From an uncultured Candidatus Saccharibacteria bacterium (GTDB lineage Bacteria > Patescibacteriota > Saccharimonadia > Saccharimonadales > Saccharimonadaceae), in contig CAMZEB010000009.1 of the NCBI GenBank assembly GCA_947305705.1, forward strand, positions 1 to 35,510: a stretch of 35,510 bases of DNA. Reading direction: 5' to 3'. Position 1 is the stretch's first letter; the number at the start of each line of letters is the position of its first letter. The notes under the pieces were generated by a model. The model worked only from the letters and a program-made list of their open reading frames with translations. It searched no databases and was not told where the DNA came from. Below, piece by piece: positions 13,997-22,555 of this stretch. The position numbers and the translations under genes are program-made.

Positions 13997-14315
13997 CAAC
14001 TTTGAAACTAGTCGCTTAAATTTTGATGCCAAGCTTAGATCAATCCTTGGGAACTCTAATACTTACTTTCAGCCACCAGAAAATTTAAAAATAAAGTACC
14101 CAGCAATCATTTACTCTTTAGACGGTCTTGACACAGATCATGCTGATAATTTGTGGTATCGATTCGGATATAGGTTTGAGGTTCAACATATTCATAGCGA
14201 TCCGGATGTTGAAATTATGGATTCTATGAGAACCAAATTTATATATTCTCGATTCGATAGACGTTTTGTTTCAGATAATTTGTATCATGATGTTTATACA
14301 ATTTACTATAAATAG
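13989..14315 (+). CDS. Tail terminator / tail-completion-like protein
   Basis: A 108-residue protein. GTG 13989 is chosen because GGAGG (13976-13980) lies eight bases upstream. The pattern is N-terminal helix, then KIKYPAIIYSLDGLDTDHAD, YRFGYRFEVQHIHSDPDVE, IMDSMRTKFIYSRFDRRF and DNLYHDVYTIYYK. The alpha-beta layout, with a strand-rich Y.V...D.DPD stretch and an FDR.F..DNL.HDV..IYY ending, matches tail-completion proteins that sit between head closure and major tail protein. These cap the growing tail tube and join it to the head. Position is exactly as expected. Confidence 0.68.
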   Translation: MSSNFETSRLNFDAKLRSILGNSNTYFQPPENLKIKYPAIIYSLDGLDTDHADNLWYRFGYRFEVQHIHSDPDVEIMDSMRTKFIYSRFDRRFVSDNLYHDVYTIYYK

Positions 14316-14326
14316 GAGGTTTATCT

Positions 14327-15220
14327 ATGCCTGAATTAGTGTGGGATGCTGTTGGTGAGCGCTCGTATGAAAACGGTGTGGACCATGGCGTTTTATATGT
14401 TCAGAATACTAATGGCACGTACCAGAATGGTGTTGTGTGGAACGGCTTAACTAGTGTCAGTGAGAATCCAGAAGGTGCCGATGCTAATGACTTGTGGGCT
14501 GACAATATTAAGTATGGCTCCCTTCGTAGCGCTGAGACTTTTGGTGCAACCATTGAAGCCTATGTTTATCCGGATGAGTTCGGCATTTGCGATGGCTCTA
14601 TTGACATTGCCCCGGGCGTACGAATTGGCCAGCAGAAGCGCCGCGCCTTCGGTTTCTCTTATCGTACTAAGATCGGAAACGATACTGACGACGAAGCCGG
14701 CTACAAATTACACATTGTGTATAATGCTACGGCGTCTCCGTCTTCCAAGGACTTCGAGACCATTAACGACTCTCCCGATGCTATTACTTTCTCTTGGGAA
14801 GTTGACACCATTCCGGTGCCCGTTCCTGGTTTTAAGCCTACGTCGACCATTGAGATTGATTCTCGTAAGACAAATGCTACTAAGCTTGCGGCATTAGAGG
14901 CTATTCTTTATGGTAGTGATTCTAGCAATGCTCGTCTTCCAAGTCCTAGTGAGATTATGGCGTTAATGAGCGGCACTGCAAATAACTATGCTGTTCAGAA
15001 CAATCTCATTAATGTTACTTCTGACAATTCTGATACCGTTGTGGCAGCTTCTAGCAGCTATAGTGCGCATTTGACTGCCGCTTCCGGTTATAGCATTGCG
15101 AATGTGATTGTTGTTATGGGCGGCGTTGACATTACGTCCAGCGCTTACTCTAGTGGCACCGTTACTATTTCTTCCGTAACCGGCCCAATTACCATTATGG
15201 CCGTGGCGAACGAGACTTAA
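14327..15220 (+). CDS. Major tail (tube) protein with C-terminal Ig-like domain
   Basis: A 297-residue protein after AGGAGG. Residues 1-205 match tail-tube proteins of Bacillota siphoviruses: WDAVGERSYENGVDHGVLYV, VWNGLTSVSENPEGAD, DNIKYGSLRSAETFGATIEA and YVYPDEFGICDGS, GVRIGQQKRRAFGFSYRTKI, HIVYNATASPSSKDF, FSWEVDTIPV. Residues about 222-297 form a separate Thr/Ser/Val-rich beta domain (LINVTSDNSDTVVAASSSY, SGYSIANVIVVMGGVDITSS) like Ig-like decorations on the tail surface. Codon bias fits an abundant protein. It is followed by a terminator, which would raise its mRNA level over downstream genes. Confidence 0.88.
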   Translation: MPELVWDAVGERSYENGVDHGVLYVQNTNGTYQNGVVWNGLTSVSENPEGADANDLWADNIKYGSLRSAETFGATIEAYVYPDEFGICDGSIDIAPGVRIGQQKRRAFGFSYRTKIGNDTDDEAGYKLHIVYNATASPSSKDFETINDSPDAITFSWEVDTIPVPVPGFKPTSTIEIDSRKTNATKLAALEAILYGSDSSNARLPSPSEIMALMSGTANNYAVQNNLINVTSDNSDTVVAASSSYSAHLTAASGYSIANVIVVMGGVDITSSAYSSGTVTISSVTGPITIMAVANET

Positions 15221-15236
15221 AATCAAAATGGAATCT

Positions 15237-15270
15237 GAGCGGTATTCAGTTCGGCTGGCCGCTCTTTTTT
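15237..15270 (+). terminator. Rho-independent terminator after the tail-tube gene
   Basis: GAGCGG (15237-15242) pairs with CCGCTC (15259-15264), and an inner CAG/CTG pairing around TTCGG extends it. Six T follow immediately (15265-15270). It lies 16 bases after the tail-tube stop and 24 before the next ATG. Partial termination here would give more tail-tube than chaperone mRNA. Confidence 0.8.
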
Positions 15271-15294
15271 AAATCTTGAAAGGAGATACATTTA

Positions 15295-15726
15295 ATGCTT
15301 AGAAAAGTTGTAACTTATAAGGACTTTGATGATATTGAGCGTCAGGATGAGTTGTGGTTCAATTTGACCAGAACTGAGGTAACTGAACTTCAGCATTCTG
15401 AGGTTGGCGGTTTAGATAAGGTCATGGCTAAGATTGCTAAGACCAAGGATAAGAAGCGTATTCTTGAGCTTATCGAGCTTATAGTTCTTAAGGCATACGG
15501 CGAGAAGAGCCCTGATGGCCGCAGGTTCATTAAGAGGATGGGCGATCGTATTCTTGCGGATGAATTCCGTGAAACTATGGCGTTTGACGAGATTATGTTC
15601 GAATTCTTTACTCAGCCAGATCACCTGGCTAGCTTTATTGAAGGGATTCTTCCTGAGCTTCCGGAGGAGGCTAAGACTAAGATTGAAGAAATTAAGAAGA
15701 ACCCCGATCTTATTAATGAAATCTAA
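15295..15726 (+). CDS. Tail assembly chaperone
   Basis: A 143-residue helical protein after GAAAGGAGA. It begins KVVTYKDFDDIERQDELWFN, where a 'TY.DFD......LWFNLT..E' opening is characteristic of siphovirus tail assembly chaperones. The chain continues with DKVMAKIAKTKDKKRILELI, a PDGRRFIKRMGDRILADEF helix, AFDEIMFEFFTQPDHLASFI and an EELPEEAKTK-like acidic end. It keeps the tape measure soluble during tube assembly and lies between tail tube and tape measure genes as expected. It has its own stop, with no visible slippery site into the next gene. The family call is well supported by position and opening motif. Confidence 0.8.
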   Translation: MLRKVVTYKDFDDIERQDELWFNLTRTEVTELQHSEVGGLDKVMAKIAKTKDKKRILELIELIVLKAYGEKSPDGRRFIKRMGDRILADEFRETMAFDEIMFEFFTQPDHLASFIEGILPELPEEAKTKIEEIKKNPDLINEI

Positions 15727-15743
15727 ATAGGAGTTGGTGAGAT

Positions 15744-16286
15744 ATGCTCCCAATTAAAATCCCAGATAAAGAATTGTATATTGAAGAACAGAACGAGTTC
15801 ATTACAATTAAAGGATGCACCTTACAGTTGGAGCACTCACTAGCCTCTATTTCAAAATGGGAAGCGAAATGGGAAAAACCATTTCTTAGTACCGATAATA
15901 AGACCACGGAGCAGCTTATCGACTATGTTCGGTGCATGACGATTACAGAAAATGTAGACCCGAATGTTTACTATATACTCACTCCATCTCAATTTTCAGA
16001 GATTAATGAGTATATTAACGCCAAGATGAGCGCTACATGGTTTTCAAAAGATTCAAAAGGGCCATCCAGTAGAAAGATTATTACGTCCGAAGTGATCTAC
16101 TATTGGATGGTCGCTTTTAATATACCTTTTGAATGCGAGAATTGGCACCTTAATAGGCTTATTACTTTAATCCGTATATGCGGAGAAGAAAACAAGCCAA
16201 AGAAGAAGCTAAGTAAAAAAGAAATTTTAAGTAGAAATAAATCGCTTAATGCCGCTAGACGTGCGGCTCTTAATACTAAGGGGTAA
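15744..16286 (+). CDS. Second tail-assembly protein (gpT-like position)
   Basis: A 180-residue protein: LQLEHSLASISKWEAKWEKP at about 28-47, YVRCMTITENVDPNVYYILT, a central SATWFSKDSKGPSSRKIITS and EVIYYWMVAFNIPFECENWH, LNRLITLIRIC, and a basic C-terminal tail KKKLSKKEILSRNKSLNAAR. The layout is that of a protein regularly found after the chaperone in Bacillota siphoviruses; the basic tail ending in a Lys/Arg/Asn-rich stretch is typical. A stop at 15738-15740 in its frame rules out a simple frameshift fusion with the previous gene. It has its own SD (GGAG). Its exact role is uncertain, probably tape-measure recruitment or chaperoning. Confidence 0.6.
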   Translation: MLPIKIPDKELYIEEQNEFITIKGCTLQLEHSLASISKWEAKWEKPFLSTDNKTTEQLIDYVRCMTITENVDPNVYYILTPSQFSEINEYINAKMSATWFSKDSKGPSSRKIITSEVIYYWMVAFNIPFECENWHLNRLITLIRICGEENKPKKKLSKKEILSRNKSLNAARRAALNTKG

Positions 16287-16291
16287 CCGCA

Positions 16292-16675
16292 ATGTCAATG
16301 GTTAAGCTTTCACAGTCTGGTAACTTCAAGCACACTGAGAAGCTACTTGACAATATATTTCAATTGAATATTAGAAAAGAGTTAGATAGGTTCGGAAAAA
16401 AAGGAGTCGAGGCATTGCGAGATGCTACTCCAAAAGACACAGGAAAAACTTCAGAATCTTGGGGATATAAGATTTTTGTGTCTAAAGGCAGCGCGTCTAT
16501 AACTTGGACCAACTCTAATTCAAACGATGGCGTCCCCATCGCGTTAGTTATACAATATGGCCACGGAACTCGAAACGGCGGGTATGTCCATGGCATTGAC
16601 TATATTAATCCCGCATTGCAACCTATATTTAAAGAAATAGCCGATGAAATTTGGGAGAAGGTGACTAAAGATTGA
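16292..16675 (+). CDS. HK97 gp10-like tail/neck protein
   Basis: A 127-residue protein. Residues about 15-45 are helical (KLLDNIFQLNIRKELDRFGK). RDATPKDTGKTSESWGYKI at about 44-62 matches the 'a.vPvDTG.Lr.Sw' motif of the HK97 gp10 family. A strand pair follows (SKGSASITWTNSN), then VIQYGHGTRNGGYVHG and a helix INPALQPIFKEIADEIWEKV. Such proteins are usually tail-completion or neck components. Here it lies between the assembly proteins and the tape measure instead of between the connector genes, so it may have an altered role. Its stop TGA overlaps the next start (TTGA). Confidence 0.7.
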   Translation: MSMVKLSQSGNFKHTEKLLDNIFQLNIRKELDRFGKKGVEALRDATPKDTGKTSESWGYKIFVSKGSASITWTNSNSNDGVPIALVIQYGHGTRNGGYVHGIDYINPALQPIFKEIADEIWEKVTKD

Positions 16676-19600
16676 GCATCGATAATCGAATAGTTAACAT
16701 GGAGTTTAATAACTCTAAATTCGAAGCTAATGCCAAGACCTCAATGAACACTTTAGAGCGTTTGAAGCAGGCTCTGAATTTTGCAGGTGCTGAAAAAAGT
16801 CTTAACTCTCTTGATTCGGCTGGGAGAAAATTTAATCTTGCAGGTGTTGGGAATGCATTAGAAACGGTCACCGGTAAATTCTCAGCATTTGAGATAATGG
16901 CAGTAACTGCATTATCTAATATTACTAATAGAGCTGTTAATGCCGGTATTGCGATGGCCAAGTCTATGTCGGTTGACCAAATTGCTGCCGGTTGGAACAA
17001 GTATGCAGAAAAGACTACTGCCGTTCAGACTATTATGGCGGCCACTGCCGATACTTGGGAGGCTTCTGCTAGAGCTGCCGGATTTGATGGCAGCCAAATG
17101 GAATATGTCAATGCCCAAATGGAGAAGCTCAACTGGTTTACTGATGAAACCTCATACAACTTTGTTGATATGGTGTCAAACATTGGTAAATTTACAGCAA
17201 ATAACATTCCATTGCAAGATGCTGTTACATCAATGCAGGGTATTGCTAACTGGGCCGCTATTTCTGGACAAAATGCGGGGGCAGCTTCCAGAGCAATGTA
17301 TAATTTATCGCAAGCTCTTGGTGTTGGAAGTGTTAAACTTATGGATTGGCGTTCTATTGAGAATGCCAATATGGCTACTTCTGAATTTAAGAAAAAAGTT
17401 CTTGAGGTTGCGGCTGCTAATGGAAAATTATCTCAGGACGCTAATGGCGTTTACAAAACGCTTGAAGGAACTGAAGTTACAGTTGAAAGTTTTAGTCAGA
17501 CTCTGTCTGAAGGTTGGTTTGATAAGAAAACACTGATTGGTGTTCTCGATTTATACGGCGGTTTTACAAATGAATTATATACATTCGCTGAAGCTACAGG
17601 TTTAACTGCCACCCAGATTTTACAGCTTATTGACGCTAACAACGAAGGAACGTTGTCGACGGAAACTCTTCGAAAGACTTCTAGAGATACTGGGGTTAGT
17701 GTCGCCGAACTTAAAAAAGGTATTGATAAATTAGGATCTAGCCAATATGACTTTGGTAGAAAAGCATTTAAAGCCGCTCAGGAAGCAAAAACTTTTGAAG
17801 ATGCTATTAATGCTACAAAGGATGCTGCTTCTACTGGATGGATGAATATTTTCGAGACCATCTTTGGCGATTATGAGAAAGCTAAAGTTTTATGGACTGA
17901 TTTTGCAAACTTTTTATATGACTCTCTAGTTTCTCCATTAGAGAAAGTTCAAGAACTACTTGATGGGTGGGCTGATACTAAAGGTCTGCTATTCGACATA
18001 GTCAATCTTGATGAAAATGCCAATCCGATCAATTATAATTTGGACACGGCTATTGGCCAGTATCTTAATACGGCCAACGAGCAAATTAAGAGTGGCGTAT
18101 CTGAGGCAGAGACTCTTAGACAATTATTTAATCGGCTTAACGATGTCGGCCTTGACACCAAGGAAGTTCGTCAAAAGATTTTAGATTATGCAAAGGTTCG
18201 AGGTATTTTAAAAGAAATTGCCAATGATACCTATATCAATCTTTTGACCGGAGAGCAGTTCACTGCAAATGCTGATAATTTAGATACCGTTATTACAAAA
18301 ATAGGAATTCCTTTAGAGCAGTTATTATCAGTAATTTCTAAATTTGAGGTTGCTGGTCGTGACTATATTTTTGGGAATGAAGAGTACGGTATAATAGGTG
18401 CATTTACGTATTTGAAAGCCGCTATATGGGGGCTTGATGATCTTGGCACCGAAGGCATATTAGGTGCTATAAAACGCGCGGCCGATGAGGCGTTTGACAA
18501 ATTTGATTATAGTAATCTTATAAATGCCTCTATTGCTTTTAATAAGTTTACTAAACGGCTAATTTTAGGGGAAGGCCCATTAGAAGACATTAAGAACGCA
18601 TTTACTGGCTTATTTACTATTTTACAGCATGTTGAGCATTTTATTTCTCAAGTATGGAGTGCGACCGAACCAGTTCGTAAGTCTCTTGTGAATTTAGCCG
18701 GTGCATTCCTTAATTTATTTGGTAAGATTGGACTTGCTTTATCTCAAAGTAAAGCATTTTCCGATGTTTACCATGGTTTTTTAGATGCGGTTCAATATGT
18801 TTCGGACGCAATTGCTAATTTTATAAATTATATTGCCGAAAAAATATCGAACTCTGAACTTCCAGATCTTTCTGATATTCTTAGCATTATTACTCAACCT
18901 ATAGTCAAATTGTTTGAAACTATTGGTAAACTCGATTTTAATAAACTTGGTGAAAATTTATCATTCGTTCTTGATAAAATTGGAGAAGCATTTTCGAAAC
19001 TTAAAGAAGCTACTGGAAATATTAATCTCCAAAAGATAATTGAGTTTTTTGACACAATCGTTAATGATATATTTGAAAAACTTAAGCGCTTTAAGGAGTT
19101 CTTAAAGGAATTTTTTGGAGATGCGGATATTTATACGTTCTTAAAAGACTTTATTAAATTTAGTGGGCTTGTCGGAGCAAATGCACAGTTTGTTAAGATT
19201 CTGTCTAATTTAGCAGCAGTCCCAGAAAAATTTGGTGGTCTTATTGATAATATTTCCCAAAACATTACAAATCTTGGCGGAATTAAGGATATTTTTGAGT
19301 CAATTTCTAAAATATTCAGCGGCGGAAACGAGAAAAAGATCGATTCTTCAAAGATTCTTGATTTTGCCAAAGCAGTTGGTATCCTTGCCGTATCCCTATT
19401 TGTTTTAAGCCTCGTTGATGGCAATAAGCTTCTCGGCGCAGTTGGCGCGCTTGGTAGTATGGTTGGCATATTAGTTTTAGTAATTAATACTATTAATACG
19501 CTTAAGCTTAATAAAAAAGAAGTATTAACTGCGACCGCAGCCATTGCGGGTCTTGCTGTTTCTATGCTGATAATGGCGGCTTCTCTGGCAGTATTCACGT

Positions 19601-21774
19601 TGATCGCTAAGTCCGCCGATAATGCGATTGCGGGCGTTTTGACTATGGCGGTAGTACTTGGAATGTCAATTGCAGCAATGGACATGCTAGGAAAGGTAGC
19701 TAAGAGCATAGGCAAGAAGAATATTTTAACGGCAGTTGGAGCGCTTCTTATTATGGCGACCGCAATAACCATGCTTGCTATTGCCATGACGATATTCGTA
19801 GTCGCGGCTAAAAGCGACAGTCTTGCTGAGGGAATAGTTTTAATGGCCGCGTCATTACTTATTATTTCGGCCGCGTTTTCATCCCTTGGGAAAGCAACTA
19901 GTAAACTAGGAAAAAAGAATATTTTAACTGCTGCTGGGTCACTTCTCATTATGGCAACGGCTATGATCGCCATTGGCGCTGCAGTCGCTATATTCGTTGC
20001 TGTTGCTGGAAATAAGAATGTTTGGACCGGGTTTGCCCTTATGGTTGGAACCATACTGGTTATGGCCGCGGCATTTTCATCCTTTGGAAGTGCTACGGAT
20101 AAAATTGGAAAAAAGAATATTTTAACTGCTGCTGGGTCACTTCTCATTATGGCAACGGCTATGATCGCCATTGGCGCTGCAGTCGCTATATTCGTTGCTG
20201 TTGCTGGAAATAAGAATGTTTGGACCGGGTTTGCCCTTATGGTTGGAACAATGGTCATTGCTATTGCCGCTATTGCGTTACTTGGCGTGATTACCAAAAA
20301 GCTTGAAGCTAAGAATATTCTTGCTGCGGCGGGCGCGCTTTTGATAGTCTCTATTGCGGTGACTATATTTGCTGTCGCTATGGCAGCGTTTACGTTGGTT
20401 GCAAGTAGTGATAATGCCGTGTCTTCTATATTTTTATTAGCCGGTGCTTTGGTCGTAATGACGGCTGCTTGCTATGGACTATCGTTTATTGCGGTCCCGG
20501 TATTAACTGGCGCTGGCGTATTAATTGTTATGGCGCTGGCAATTGGTGTGCTGTCGGTGGCAATCTTTGCTCTTAATATGGTTCTTCCAGAATTCTCAAA
20601 TGCTCTTGTTATATTCGCCGAAGCTATTGGCAAGATCGCAGACATAATAATAGCGAAAACGATAATGGTTGGCAACGCAATAGGTATTGTTATTTACACT
20701 ATTTTAGAAAAAGTTGGCTACGGTGTTGGCAAGCTTATCGAAAAGATTGGCGAAGGAATTGGCTTAGGTTTCGAGAAGATTGGTGCTGGTATTAGTAAAA
20801 TCGGTGATGGCATCGGTGATATCGGTGACGGCATTGGTGATATTGGCGATGGCCTTATTAGGTTTAGCATTGGGGCTAAGAGTCTTCAAGACGTTAAGTG
20901 GCTAAGTATAGGCGCTAGCGTTGCTGGGTTTGCGACAGATCTTGGAAAGCTTAAGAAGAACTCCCCAGATTTTAGCTATTTAGATATTGATAAGTTCGTT
21001 GCGTCGATTGCGTTGTTGATTGGTGGACTTGAAAACTTATTGCCGAATCTCGAAACCATGGGCGAGAAATGGGACAAGGCCATATCCGATGGGCTTAGAC
21101 ACGGTCTTCCAAGTTTAAAACTAGAGTTTAGCGCAATCCAAACGGCTCTTATTAACACTGCACGAGGATACTATAATTCTTGGTATTCTATTGGCCAAGA
21201 TGCAATGTCTGGGTATGCAGATGGCATAAAGGGCTCTTCTAAAAATGTTAATTCTTCCGTGTCGACAGTTATTAAGGGCGGAATTAATTCGGCTAAAGCA
21301 GCGCAACAATCCAAGTCTCCATCAAAGATTTACGCAGAGCTCGGAGGTTTCGGTGGCCAGGGCTATGCGAATGGCTGGCTTAGCAAAGCTGGTGTCGTTG
21401 AGGATGCGGTTTCCGAAGTGGTGTCTAGTCCATTTGCTATCGCTGAGTATACCGCAAATGCGATTCAGGCCATCCTTAGTTCCGACTTTACGCCGACCAT
21501 TAGACCGGTTCTCGACTTTGAGTCTATCCGTCAGCAAGCCGGTGCGATTAATGGCCTTATTCCAGAGACCTCAATTAGTGGTGTTCGCCAAGTAAGCAGC
21601 CAGTATCGTTCAATGAATACAAATCAAAATGGAAGCGATATGGTGACTGGTTCTCCAATTAATAACTACTTCACGATTTACGCATCGGAAGGTCAGGATG
21701 CTAACGATTTGGCCAATGCTATTTCTAGAAAAATTAATGCCAGTGTCGAAAGGAGAAAGAGCGTATGGAAGTAA
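16672..21774 (+). CDS. Tape measure protein
   Basis: A 1700-residue protein, which sets tail length and may be ejected with DNA. The TTG 16672 start overlaps the previous stop, with GGGAGAAGGTG upstream. The N-terminal region has the typical FEIMAVTALSNITNRAVNAG and AAGWNKYAEKTTAVQTIMAA blocks (about 74-125). The middle is helical and amphipathic. Residues about 900-1320 are long Ala/Ile/Met-rich hydrophobic repeats of 66 residues, and GIGDIGDGIGDIGDG follows at about 1384. The C terminus has a VKWLSIGASVAGFATDL segment and NYFTIYASEGQDANDLANAI, usual for this family. At about 1.5 angstrom per residue this suggests a tail near 250 nm. The identity is clear. Confidence 0.95.
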   Translation: MSIDNRIVNMEFNNSKFEANAKTSMNTLERLKQALNFAGAEKSLNSLDSAGRKFNLAGVGNALETVTGKFSAFEIMAVTALSNITNRAVNAGIAMAKSMSVDQIAAGWNKYAEKTTAVQTIMAATADTWEASARAAGFDGSQMEYVNAQMEKLNWFTDETSYNFVDMVSNIGKFTANNIPLQDAVTSMQGIANWAAISGQNAGAASRAMYNLSQALGVGSVKLMDWRSIENANMATSEFKKKVLEVAAANGKLSQDANGVYKTLEGTEVTVESFSQTLSEGWFDKKTLIGVLDLYGGFTNELYTFAEATGLTATQILQLIDANNEGTLSTETLRKTSRDTGVSVAELKKGIDKLGSSQYDFGRKAFKAAQEAKTFEDAINATKDAASTGWMNIFETIFGDYEKAKVLWTDFANFLYDSLVSPLEKVQELLDGWADTKGLLFDIVNLDENANPINYNLDTAIGQYLNTANEQIKSGVSEAETLRQLFNRLNDVGLDTKEVRQKILDYAKVRGILKEIANDTYINLLTGEQFTANADNLDTVITKIGIPLEQLLSVISKFEVAGRDYIFGNEEYGIIGAFTYLKAAIWGLDDLGTEGILGAIKRAADEAFDKFDYSNLINASIAFNKFTKRLILGEGPLEDIKNAFTGLFTILQHVEHFISQVWSATEPVRKSLVNLAGAFLNLFGKIGLALSQSKAFSDVYHGFLDAVQYVSDAIANFINYIAEKISNSELPDLSDILSIITQPIVKLFETIGKLDFNKLGENLSFVLDKIGEAFSKLKEATGNINLQKIIEFFDTIVNDIFEKLKRFKEFLKEFFGDADIYTFLKDFIKFSGLVGANAQFVKILSNLAAVPEKFGGLIDNISQNITNLGGIKDIFESISKIFSGGNEKKIDSSKILDFAKAVGILAVSLFVLSLVDGNKLLGAVGALGSMVGILVLVINTINTLKLNKKEVLTATAAIAGLAVSMLIMAASLAVFTLIAKSADNAIAGVLTMAVVLGMSIAAMDMLGKVAKSIGKKNILTAVGALLIMATAITMLAIAMTIFVVAAKSDSLAEGIVLMAASLLIISAAFSSLGKATSKLGKKNILTAAGSLLIMATAMIAIGAAVAIFVAVAGNKNVWTGFALMVGTILVMAAAFSSFGSATDKIGKKNILTAAGSLLIMATAMIAIGAAVAIFVAVAGNKNVWTGFALMVGTMVIAIAAIALLGVITKKLEAKNILAAAGALLIVSIAVTIFAVAMAAFTLVASSDNAVSSIFLLAGALVVMTAACYGLSFIAVPVLTGAGVLIVMALAIGVLSVAIFALNMVLPEFSNALVIFAEAIGKIADIIIAKTIMVGNAIGIVIYTILEKVGYGVGKLIEKIGEGIGLGFEKIGAGISKIGDGIGDIGDGIGDIGDGLIRFSIGAKSLQDVKWLSIGASVAGFATDLGKLKKNSPDFSYLDIDKFVASIALLIGGLENLLPNLETMGEKWDKAISDGLRHGLPSLKLEFSAIQTALINTARGYYNSWYSIGQDAMSGYADGIKGSSKNVNSSVSTVIKGGINSAKAAQQSKSPSKIYAELGGFGGQGYANGWLSKAGVVEDAVSEVVSSPFAIAEYTANAIQAILSSDFTPTIRPVLDFESIRQQAGAINGLIPETSISGVRQVSSQYRSMNTNQNGSDMVTGSPINNYFTIYASEGQDANDLANAISRKINASVERRKSVWK
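19909..20249 (+). repeat. Perfect 143-bp direct repeat inside the tape measure gene
   Basis: 19909-20051 and 20107-20249 read identically by eye over 143 bases, with a 198-base offset (66 codons, in frame). Both copies encode the same ILTAAGSLLIMATAMIAIGA-type segment. The 55 bases between them are similar to, but not identical with, those before the first copy. Neighbouring 66-residue units are related only at protein level, so this is a recent tandem duplication. Confidence 0.92.
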
Positions 21775-22526
21775 ATTCGTTTACATTTAATGGCGTTAAC
21801 TCCCTCGATATGGGTATTTATGTTTCTAGTCGAGGCGAGTATAAAGAGCCAGAGAAAGATTATGAGGTGGTCTCCGTTCCTGGTAGGAGTGGGGACCTCC
21901 TCTTCTCCAATAATAGACTTAAGAACATTGAAGTATCCTATACTGTTCTTATTCCGCCAAATGGTTGGAATGAGGATAAGGATCAATACCTAGCCAAAGT
22001 TAGGGCAATTAAGAATTGGCTTTATACATCGGATGGCTATTGTAAGTTGACGGATACCTATAATCCAGATGAATATCGAATGGCTGCATATATTGGCCCA
22101 TATGATCTTGACAGCTATTTCTCAACGGCAGGCTCTGTTGAGCTAGTCTTCAACTGCATGCCGCATCGTTTTTTAACTAGTGGCGATGAATTTGTTTCGT
22201 ACACTAGTGGAAGCATAGTTAATCCCACGATGTTCGATGCTAAGCCAATCCTATCCCTTAATTGTGAGGCGTCAACTGCCGGGTCTATAACAATTAACGG
22301 TAGGACTCTATATATTAGTGCCGATAATACTTACACTATGATGGACGCCGATTCTGTACTAGAAAGTGCATTTCTAAATGTCTACGAGCTTGGCGTCGGC
22401 CGGAAGTATGTAGATTTAAATGCTTATGTGTCTGGAAAATACCCGATATTAAAGCCAGGTTCAAATGCAGTTTCTGTTTCTGGTGGGGTTACTTTACGTG
22501 GATACACTCCGAGGTGGCATCGGTGA
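21765..22526 (+). CDS. Distal tail protein (Dit)
   Basis: A 253-residue protein, overlapping the tape measure stop by ten bases and preceded by GAAAGGAGA. It opens with FTFNGVNSLDMGIYVSSRGE and a VVSVPGRSGDLLFSNNRLKN block at about 36-55, the hallmark of siphovirus Dit N-terminal domains. A Y.V..P....E..RAIKNWLYTSDGYCKLTDTY segment and YMAAYIGPYDLDSYF-like strands complete the belt domain. The C-terminal half (about 135-253) is the galectin-like part, with SITINGRTLYISADN and YPILKPGSNAVSVSG. Dit forms the ring joining tail tube and tip. Length is usual for the compact type. Confidence 0.9.
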   Translation: MEVNSFTFNGVNSLDMGIYVSSRGEYKEPEKDYEVVSVPGRSGDLLFSNNRLKNIEVSYTVLIPPNGWNEDKDQYLAKVRAIKNWLYTSDGYCKLTDTYNPDEYRMAAYIGPYDLDSYFSTAGSVELVFNCMPHRFLTSGDEFVSYTSGSIVNPTMFDAKPILSLNCEASTAGSITINGRTLYISADNTYTMMDADSVLESAFLNVYELGVGRKYVDLNAYVSGKYPILKPGSNAVSVSGGVTLRGYTPRWHR

Positions 22527-22555
22527 TTTATTAGTAATTTGGAGATGCTAAAAAT

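Noticed and set aside
14454-14897. A 147-codon plus-strand frame inside the tail-tube gene
   Set aside because: It lies wholly within the clear tail-tube gene in another frame, with no ribosome site of its own.
15640-15760. Programmed frameshift fusing the tail chaperone to the next gene (G/GT type)
   Set aside because: The frame of the second gene has a stop at 15738-15740 just before its ATG, both genes have their own SD, and no slippery heptamer stands out.
19131-20297. A 388-codon open frame on the minus strand inside the tape measure gene
   Set aside because: It lies opposite a certain gene, repeats exactly where the tape measure repeats, has Ala/Ile/Pro composition from reading hydrophobic codons backwards, and shows no known family.
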